5,804 bases of DNA, from NCBI GenBank assembly GCA_903915315.1, contig CAIWSO010000087.1:1-5804 (forward strand), written 5' to 3'. How positions within the stretch are numbered: the stretch's first letter is position 1; each line of letters starts with the position of its first letter. The notes below the pieces were generated by a model that did not search any database, was not told where the DNA came from, and saw nothing but the letters and a program-made list of their open reading frames with translations. Of this stretch, positions 1-5,804 are shown one piece after another. Made by a program: the position numbers and the translations under genes. This stretch comes from an uncultured Spartobacteria bacterium (lineage in GTDB: Bacteria > Verrucomicrobiota > Verrucomicrobiia > Chthoniobacterales > Terrimicrobiaceae).

Positions 1-464
1 CCCACCTGCCGCTCGACATCCACCCCGAGATTGGTAACAACGCCCTCTTCGCAGCCGCTATCGGGTTAAAGAACGGAGAGCCTTTTTTCAAGTCGGTGGG
101 AGAGCTGGTGGGGTTGAAATTTGAGGCGGAGATGAGCCGCGAAGTCTTGCGCGACCATGTCGAACATGCGGTCGGCGGGCGAGTCCACATGGCCCCCGGC
201 GGTCCTGTCGTGGCAAAGCGGATCGGCATCGTGACTGGTGGGGCCGGCGGAGATGTCGCCAAGGCGGCAGCGGCAGGCATCGATACGTTTATTACTGGCG
301 AGGGTCCGCATTGGTCCTACACGGCCGCCGAGGAGTTAGGCGTGAATCTCCTCTACGCCGGACATTACGCCACAGAGACGTTCGGAGTGAAGGCGGCGGC
401 GCAACTCCTCTCTCGCAAGATGGCACTGGAGTGGAAGTTCATCGATCACCCAACGGGGTTGTGA
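1..464 (+). CDS. NIF3-family dinuclear metal-centre protein, C-terminal part (5' end outside window)
   Basis: This is the C-terminal part of a NIF3/YbgI-like protein, read in the frame whose first whole codon is at base 3. The visible part opens with HLPLDIHPEIGNN, the conserved HLPLD block whose Asp (bases 15-17) is a metal ligand in E. coli YbgI. It ends with the family's GEGPHW and AGHYATETFG blocks; the His (363-365) and the Glu four residues later (375-377) match the other known ligand pair. Family members form toroidal hexamers with two metal ions per subunit. Their cellular role is unsettled: they are often annotated as 'GTP cyclohydrolase 1 type 2', and a hydrolase or metal-handling role is the usual guess. 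The in-frame ATG at 96 is internal, because conserved family sequence lies upstream of it. The start codon lies left of the window. Family assignment is firm; the biochemical function is not. Confidence 0.93.
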   Translation, partial: HLPLDIHPEIGNNALFAAAIGLKNGEPFFKSVGELVGLKFEAEMSREVLRDHVEHAVGGRVHMAPGGPVVAKRIGIVTGGAGGDVAKAAAAGIDTFITGEGPHWSYTAAEELGVNLLYAGHYATETFGVKAAAQLLSRKMALEWKFIDHPTGL

Positions 465-471
465 TTTTTTT
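445..471 (+). terminator. Probable intrinsic terminator overlapping the NIF3 stop codon
   Basis: The arms ATCAC..AAC (445-449, 452-454) and GTTGTGAT (458-465) form an 8-bp stem with a two-C bulge and a GGG loop. The stem is followed at once by a run of T that reaches base 471 (seven Ts from 465). The stop codon TGA (462-464) lies inside the right arm. Structure and position are right for rho-independent termination of the NIF3 transcript. The short stem and bulge keep this from being certain. Confidence 0.55.
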
Positions 472-542
472 AAGCCAATGGGACGTAGTGCAGATGAAAG
501 AAAAAATTCGTTTTTCGAACTGGTAGTGGTAGATGAGAAACT

Positions 543-758
543 ATGAGCATCGCACAGGTACTTGAGGAGTTGCCGCACTTTACATCGAGCGAAAGGCAGG
601 AGTTGCTCAGAAATGTGCTGGAATTGGATGAACCAGGAGTCTCACCGAGCGAGTTGATCTTGATTGAGCAGCGCCTTGCAACCCACCAAGCTAATCCGTC
701 TGCGGCGATTCCGATGAGAGACATGGCGGAGCGACTTCGCACGAGTTTCGTTTCGTGA
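543..758 (+). CDS. Antitoxin of the putative addiction module component family
   Basis: This is a complete 71-residue protein, the usual size for this antitoxin family (partner of RelE/ParE-type toxins). The N-terminal half is a helical segment with ERQELLRNVLEL (about residues 18-29). The C-terminal half has the recognisable pattern SPSELILIEQRLATHQ, then NPSAAIPMRDMAERLR (about residues 35-66), where the P..AIPW/M..V...L element is typical. In this family the N-terminal part usually mediates dimer and operator contacts and the C-terminal part wraps the toxin; that is family knowledge, not visible here. The ATG at 543 follows a weak purine-rich GATGAG at about 532-537. Its stop overlaps the GTG of the toxin remnant by 4 bases, the usual antitoxin-toxin arrangement and a sign of translational coupling. 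It seems intact, while its partner is not. The 78 bases upstream show no convincing promoter or operator beyond a small TTCG-N5-CGAA palindrome near 508-520. Confidence 0.8.
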   Translation: MSIAQVLEELPHFTSSERQELLRNVLELDEPGVSPSELILIEQRLATHQANPSAAIPMRDMAERLRTSFVS

Positions 759-865
759 GCTGGAATGTTCTCGTTTTGCCGGAGGTTTACTCCGACTTGG
801 GGGCCGCAGTCCTCCACGCTGCAAGGCATGAAAAAGCGCTTATGAAGCGGATTCAAGGGAAGTGA
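755..865 (+). pseudogene. RelE/ParE-type toxin gene remnant with probable in-frame internal deletion
   Basis: A GTG-initiated frame of 36 codons overlaps the antitoxin stop as GTGA. Its first ~17 residues (SWNVLVLPEVYSDLGAA) look like the N-terminal strand and first-helix start of RelE/ParE toxins that pair with this antitoxin family. The next ~16 residues (VLHAARHEKALMKRI) look like the extreme C-terminus of the same proteins, which commonly end in a V-x-V-L-H-A-A-R-H-like strand followed by a basic tail. Full-length members have about 95-100 residues, so roughly 60 central codons seem to be missing with the frame kept. The missing part would hold the core helices, the central sheet and most catalytic or target-binding residues, so toxin activity is unlikely. 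I infer the deletion from remembered family patterns, not an alignment. The alternative is an unrelated short peptide, which the antitoxin context makes less likely. Confidence 0.6.
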
Positions 866-1025
866 ATTGCGCTAAGCTGCTAGATGCGATTTACTTAAAA
901 AGAGTCTTTCGGCATTCGCTTGAATTTCAATTCAGCGATAGTTTTGGAATGCCGTGCTTGGATTTGCTAGCCTGACATCCCCGTTATGTGAGCGGCGAGG
1001 CTTTTAAGCACAGGATTACAATTTT
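866..1025. other. Non-coding region between toxin remnant and glgX 3' end
   Basis: These 160 bases separate the end of the toxin remnant (+) from the end of glgX (-). I see no gene. The only structure is the nested inverted repeat at 910-954. A + strand open stretch at about 862-975 has no recognisable protein features. Confidence 0.6.
896..954 (-). terminator. Nested inverted repeat, candidate glgX terminator
   Basis: A perfect 8-bp outer pair, CGGCATTC (910-917) and GAATGCCG (947-954), encloses a second small AT-rich palindrome (918-936). Read on the minus strand, the structure lies about 70 bases after the glgX stop. It is followed by AAAGACTCTTTTT, which is itself a small palindrome ending in five Ts (896-900). 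That orientation suits glgX termination. The T-run begins about ten bases after the outer stem, so it is not a classic intrinsic terminator. Confidence 0.35.
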
Positions 1026-3131
<2,106 letters not shown>

Positions 3132-3356
3132 AGCAGGCACATTTCTTGGGATTGAGAGTGGGTTTGTTGACGTTCGTTTTTCTCCATCATGATGAGTCAC
3201 GATGGCGAGAAAAAGCCGATCTGGGCATGGGGTGAGAACCTTCTTTTGTTCCTGCTCAGGTATACGGGGCGAAGACCCCATAGATGAGCGAACGTGCTTG
3301 GCTAGAATCTTTATTGCGCTCTCAAACAGGGCGACACAACTCAAACCACATAAAAT
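3132..3356. promoter_or_regulatory. Divergent intergenic region between glgX and the exported protein gene
   Basis: This 225-base region must carry the promoters of both divergent genes, since each runs outward from it. I can point to no -35/-10 pair with confidence. A TAGAAT hexamer near 3303-3308 lies about 50 bases before the + strand ATG but has no good -35. A small GGGG-CGAAGA-CCCC palindrome lies near 3266-3279. The main structure is the inverted repeat at 3177-3214. Confidence 0.45.
3177..3214. repeat. Strong bulged inverted repeat in the glgX leader
   Basis: The arms are TTTTTCTC+CATCATGA (3177-3192) and TCACGATG+GC+GAGAAAAA (3197-3214), with a TGAG loop. The outer 8 bp are perfect, a two-base GC bulge follows, and the inner 8 bp have one mismatch that becomes a G-U pair in the glgX-strand RNA. 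It starts about 45 bases upstream of the glgX ATG. No T-run follows on either strand, so it is not an ordinary terminator. It may be an operator or a leader RNA structure. Confidence 0.6.
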
Positions 3357-3737
3357 ATGAAACCGATTCCACTCATTCTAGCCGCTATCTTCACCGTGCT
3401 TGCCATTACAAGCAACGCGCATGCCTACCCGCCATCCAAAGGAGGTCCGTCCTCGGAAGTTCTTTCGAAGAAATCGGACTTCGAAAAATTGAAGCCGGGA
3501 GAAAGGGTTGTGATCGTCTGCAAGGCCTCGGACAGTGTGACGCTCATCGACATCAAAGATAAAAAACAAGCTATGGATCTTTGTGCCGAGGGGAAGATGA
3601 TCCACTGCGCGGGTTGTAAAAAGGACTTCAAGGTCGTCTGGTCTTATCCCATCGGCAAGGCCGGTGGTCCCAGCTATAAATTGTCTATCGTGAATGCGAA
3701 GGGTGAGCCCTGCATGTTCATGGCTCGGGTGAAGTAA
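3357..3737 (+). CDS. Small exported cysteine-containing protein, function unknown
   Basis: This 126-residue protein is not one I recognise. Residues 1-23 are a clear Sec signal peptide: Lys at position 2, a hydrophobic core (IPLILAAIFTVLAITS), and an AHA cleavage motif before Tyr24. No lipobox cysteine is present, so a soluble periplasmic or secreted product is likely. The mature part is lysine-rich and has Cys55, Cys76, Cys84, Cys87 and Cys119. Cys84/Cys87 form a CxxC in HCAGCKKDFKVVW, which could bind metal or form disulfides; both are inference. A VVIVCKASDSVTLIDI segment suggests a small beta fold. No Shine-Dalgarno precedes the ATG (AT-rich CATAAAAT instead), but the signal peptide fixes the start well. 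It is transcribed alone, divergent from glgX, with hairpins after the stop. Confidence 0.8.
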   Translation: MKPIPLILAAIFTVLAITSNAHAYPPSKGGPSSEVLSKKSDFEKLKPGERVVIVCKASDSVTLIDIKDKKQAMDLCAEGKMIHCAGCKKDFKVVWSYPIGKAGGPSYKLSIVNAKGEPCMFMARVK

Positions 3738-3750
3738 GCTTGTCAGGAAC

Positions 3751-3790
3751 GGGGTCTCGGGAATATAGCTCCCGAGTGCCCGAGATACCC
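3751..3790 (+). terminator. Hairpin pair after the exported protein gene, possible terminator
   Basis: CTCGGGA (3756-3762) pairs perfectly with TCCCGAG (3770-3776) around a 7-base loop, starting 18 bases after the stop codon. A second CCCGAG copy at 3779-3784 can pair with the same left arm, and the outer GGG/CCC (3752-3754, 3788-3790) extends that alternative. The hairpin is stable and well placed for termination. No T-run follows, so factor-dependent termination or 3'-end protection is as likely. Confidence 0.45.
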
Positions 3791-3862
3791 GATCCCTTGC
3801 ATCCTATTGTTCGTTTTCCGATCGCGCTCCTGCCGGTCGTCGCCTCTCTAGCGGCGTGTTTC

Positions 3863-3875
3863 GAAGGCTTCCTTG
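3863..3875 (+). promoter_or_regulatory. Shine-Dalgarno-like site supporting the TTG start
   Basis: GAAGG (3863-3867) lies 5 bases before TTG at 3873. This is the best ribosome-site match near any candidate start of the WYL regulator and is the reason for choosing TTG over the GTG codons at 3921 and 3951. Confidence 0.4.
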
Positions 3876-5024
3876 TTCGAGGCTCCATCCAACCCTACAA
3901 CACGAGCTGCTTTTACTATCGTGAAAGACGCTGACTACGCTCCGAAATCGGTGAAGTCCGGTTCCCAAAAAGCAGCCCAATCTGCAAGCGACGCTGAACT
4001 GAACCTCACTGTTTACAATAAGCCGAAGTCCGCGCGTCGGGAGGACCATTTAAGGAAGTCCCGGCCACCGATCGCCCGGATGCTCAAGATTCACGACATG
4101 CTCCGGCAGGGCGAGTATCCGAACTGCACTACGATCTCAACGGAGTTTGAGGTCTCCTATAAGACGGTCCAGCGGGATTTGGATTTCATGCGGGACCAGA
4201 TGTCGTTGCCGATCGACTATGATGGCAACCATCGTGGATTTTACTATAGCAAGCCGGTCTCCTCATTTCCACATGTGACGATGTCGCAGGGCGAGTTGGT
4301 CGCCCTCTTGGTCGCGCAGAAATCGCTCGAGCAATACCGTGGCACGGCTTTCGAGAAACCGCTTCAGTCGGCCTTTGAAAAAATGACCTCCAATTTGGAG
4401 GAGGAGGGATTTTTTTCGATTCAGGAGTTAGGCGAAGCCGTCTCCTTCCGTCCCGTGGGGCAGGCCATACAGGAGTTGCGGGTTTTTGATATTTTGACCA
4501 AAGCCGTACTTGAGCAGGTGACCGTGGAGTTCGATTACCACAAGCTCAACAGCCCCAAATCGGAGCGCCGCCGCGTCGAGCCCTACCATCTCGGTTGTAT
4601 CGATAATCAATGGTATCTCATCGGTCACGACCTCGTTCGCGGGCAACGTCGCACCTTCGCCGTCACTCGACTGAGTGCGCCCAAAATCCTGAAACAAAAA
4701 TTCCAGCGTCCATCGGATTTTTCGATGGAATCCATGATGAACGGGAGTTTTTCAGCCTTCGAGACACCCAAGCCGAGTCGGGTCGTGATCCGGCTTGATG
4801 CCTTTGCCACGCGCCTTGCTGCCGAGCGGGTCTGGCACAAATCTCAAAAAATCAAACCCCTCGCTGGAGGTGGTTCCGAAATGACCCTTGAGGTCGGCCT
4901 CGCGCCAGATTTGGAAAACTGGATTCTCGGTTGGGGTAACCACGCCAAGGTTCTTGAGCCAAATGCTCTCTGTGAGCGCATCGCTTCGATCGCCCGCTCC
5001 ATGGCACTCCAATACACGGTCTAG
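3873..5024 (+). CDS. HTH-WYL-WCX transcriptional regulator (YafY-like)
   Basis: This is a DNA-binding regulator of the WYL family. From the TTG start it has 383 residues: a polar, lysine- and serine-rich N-terminal stretch (about 1-62), a winged HTH (about 64-128; RMLKIHDMLRQGEYPN, then VSYKTVQRDLDFMRD as recognition helix), a linker, a WYL domain (about 204-272, with the literal Trp-Tyr-Leu at 247-249 and RRRVEPYHL before it), and a C-terminal WCX domain (about 302-380). WYL domains in known members bind nucleic acid or other ligands and control DNA-binding; some regulate DNA damage or phage-defence genes. No target operon adjoins this gene. The start is uncertain: an in-frame TAG at 3849 limits the N-terminus, and GTG at 3921 or 3951 would shorten it without touching the HTH. 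The ATG at 4080 falls inside the HTH and is too late. Family call firm, targets unknown. Confidence 0.92.
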   Translation: MFEAPSNPTTRAAFTIVKDADYAPKSVKSGSQKAAQSASDAELNLTVYNKPKSARREDHLRKSRPPIARMLKIHDMLRQGEYPNCTTISTEFEVSYKTVQRDLDFMRDQMSLPIDYDGNHRGFYYSKPVSSFPHVTMSQGELVALLVAQKSLEQYRGTAFEKPLQSAFEKMTSNLEEEGFFSIQELGEAVSFRPVGQAIQELRVFDILTKAVLEQVTVEFDYHKLNSPKSERRRVEPYHLGCIDNQWYLIGHDLVRGQRRTFAVTRLSAPKILKQKFQRPSDFSMESMMNGSFSAFETPKPSRVVIRLDAFATRLAAERVWHKSQKIKPLAGGGSEMTLEVGLAPDLENWILGWGNHAKVLEPNALCERIASIARSMALQYTV

Positions 5025-5032
5025 TCCGGCAT

Positions 5033-5064
5033 TCCTGCTACGCGCAGGACGATTGGGATTTTTT
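5033..5064 (+). terminator. Weak candidate terminator for the WYL regulator, inside the uvrA 3' end
   Basis: TCCTGC (5033-5038) pairs with GCAGGA (5044-5049) around TACGC, and a six-T run follows at 5059-5064. The spacing of about nine bases is long and the stem short. The T-rich stretch also encodes, on the other strand, the lysine-rich tail of UvrA, so the T-run may be a coding effect. Confidence 0.3.
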
Positions 5065-5804
5065 CTTCGGGACCTTTTTGTTTTTTTCGTCCGGGGTGGA
5101 ATGCAGGAGGGCTTTTAAGAATGGGGCCGTGCGGCTTGTCTTGGATTCTGCGACCTCCTCCGGGGTGCCGGCTGCGACGAGGCGTCCACCCTTGGATCCC
5201 GCTTCTGGGCCGATATCGAGAATGTGGTCGGCTTCTGCAATGACGTCGAGATGGTGCTCGATGACAATCACGGTGCCACCTTCATCAACGAGACGATGCA
5301 AAACACGCACGAGTTGGGCGACATCGTGGGCGTGGAGTCCGATGGTCGGTTCCTCCAGAATGTAGAGAGTGGATTTCCCTTTGCGGGTGGTTCGGATTTC
5401 CTCACTCGAGGACGTCGCTCTACGGGTGAGTTGGGTAACGAGCTTGATGCGCTGGGCCTCACCGCCGCTGAGTGTGGGGCTGGGTTGTCCGAGTTTGAGG
5501 TAGCCGAGGCCCGTTTCTTGGAGGAGGCCGATGGAACGACGGATCTTGGGGTGCGAGGCAAAAAACTCCATCGCCTGATCGATGGACATATCCATCACGT
5601 CGCCGATTGATTTACCGTTGTAGAGAATTTCGAGAGTGGAGGCATTGTAGCGGCGGCCTAGGCAGTCCTGGCAGGGCATGTAGCTGGTCGGCAGGAAGCT
5701 CATTTCGAGTTTGATCACCCCTTGACCGAGGCAGGATTCGCACCGCCCGCCTTCATTGTTGAACGAAAACCGACTGCTGGTGTATCCGCGCATACGGGCA
5801 GCGG
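5038..5804 (-). CDS. uvrA: Excinuclease ABC subunit A, C-terminal part (5' end outside window)
   Basis: UvrA is the damage-recognition ATPase of nucleotide excision repair; a UvrA dimer loads UvrB at DNA lesions. The window holds about 255 C-terminal residues, and the frame continues past the right edge, so ATG at 5793 is internal. Counting from that Met, the second zinc-finger module has CESC (18-21) and CQDC (41-44). Next come the ABC signature LSGGEAQRIKL (108-118), a Walker B segment LYILEEPTIGLH (143-154), and the H-loop His in VIVIEHHLDVI. A serine/threonine- and charge-rich insert (about 126-141) separates signature and Walker B. The Walker B has Glu where E. coli has Asp (EEPT rather than DEPT), which I recall from a subgroup of UvrA proteins and do not regard as inactivating. 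The C-terminus is a lysine-rich tail. It converges with the WYL gene, 13 bases between stop codons. Confidence 0.96.
   Translation of the reverse strand, partial: AARMRGYTSSRFSFNNEGGRCESCLGQGVIKLEMSFLPTSYMPCQDCLGRRYNASTLEILYNGKSIGDVMDMSIDQAMEFFASHPKIRRSIGLLQETGLGYLKLGQPSPTLSGGEAQRIKLVTQLTRRATSSSEEIRTTRKGKSTLYILEEPTIGLHAHDVAQLVRVLHRLVDEGGTVIVIEHHLDVIAEADHILDIGPEAGSKGGRLVAAGTPEEVAESKTSRTAPFLKALLHSTPDEKNKKVPKKKSQSSCA

Noticed and set aside
470..856. A 128-codon minus-strand open frame opposite the antitoxin
   Set aside because: It lies antisense to a recognisable antitoxin and its toxin remnant, and its translation has no family features.
862..975. Open + strand stretch after the toxin remnant as a frameshifted toxin C-terminus
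   Set aside because: Its translation has no RelE/ParE features, and the toxin's apparent C-terminal motif is already present in the 755 frame.
3132..3344. N-terminal extension of glgX by 71 residues to an ATG at 3344
   Set aside because: The extra residues show no GlgX similarity, the family begins near residue 72 of that frame, and the extension would run through the inverted repeat and close to the start of the divergent gene.
3873..5024. WYL regulator as part of a phage-defence island
   Set aside because: WYL proteins do regulate some defence loci, but the neighbours here are an unknown exported protein and uvrA, with no nuclease, methylase, retron or other defence gene in view.
5078..5610. 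Open frames on the + strand inside uvrA
   Set aside because: They are antisense to the conserved signature, Walker B and zinc-finger coding region of uvrA.

Overview
This window looks like ordinary chromosomal DNA from a Gram-negative bacterium of moderate GC content. The style of the proteins (a UvrA with a Glu-Glu-Pro-Thr Walker B segment, a GlgX, a stand-alone WYL regulator, and weak or absent Shine-Dalgarno sequences) fits the Verrucomicrobiota best. That placement is inference from memory of these families; no marker gene in the window proves it.

Layout, left to right. (1) 1-464 (+): the 3' end of a NIF3-family dinuclear-metal protein, closed by a probable intrinsic terminator that overlaps its stop codon. 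(2) 543-865 (+): a small toxin-antitoxin locus, with an intact 71-residue antitoxin of the putative addiction module family and a RelE/ParE-type toxin reading frame overlapping it by 4 bases. The toxin frame is only 36 codons long and seems to join the N-terminus of the family directly to its C-terminus, so it looks like an in-frame internal deletion. (3) 866-1025: non-coding, with a nested inverted repeat that may end glgX. (4) 1026-3131 (-): a complete glycogen debranching enzyme, glgX, with all catalytic residues present. (5) 3132-3356: a divergent intergenic region with a strong bulged inverted repeat in the glgX leader. (6) 3357-3737 (+): a small exported protein with five cysteines and no recognised function. 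(7) 3873-5024 (+): an HTH-WYL-WCX transcriptional regulator. (8) 5038-5804 (-): the C-terminal third of uvrA, converging on the regulator gene with only 13 bases between their stop codons.

The genes do not form one pathway. NIF3 and UvrA are housekeeping proteins, GlgX belongs to glycogen breakdown, and the WYL protein is a ligand- or damage-responsive regulator whose targets cannot be read from this window. Every gene except the antitoxin/toxin pair appears to be its own transcription unit. I see no phage, IS element, CRISPR array, tRNA or rRNA. I found no convincing new multi-gene system. The points most worth a second look are the internally deleted toxin beside an intact antitoxin, the inverted repeat in the glgX leader, and the unrecognised exported cysteine protein.
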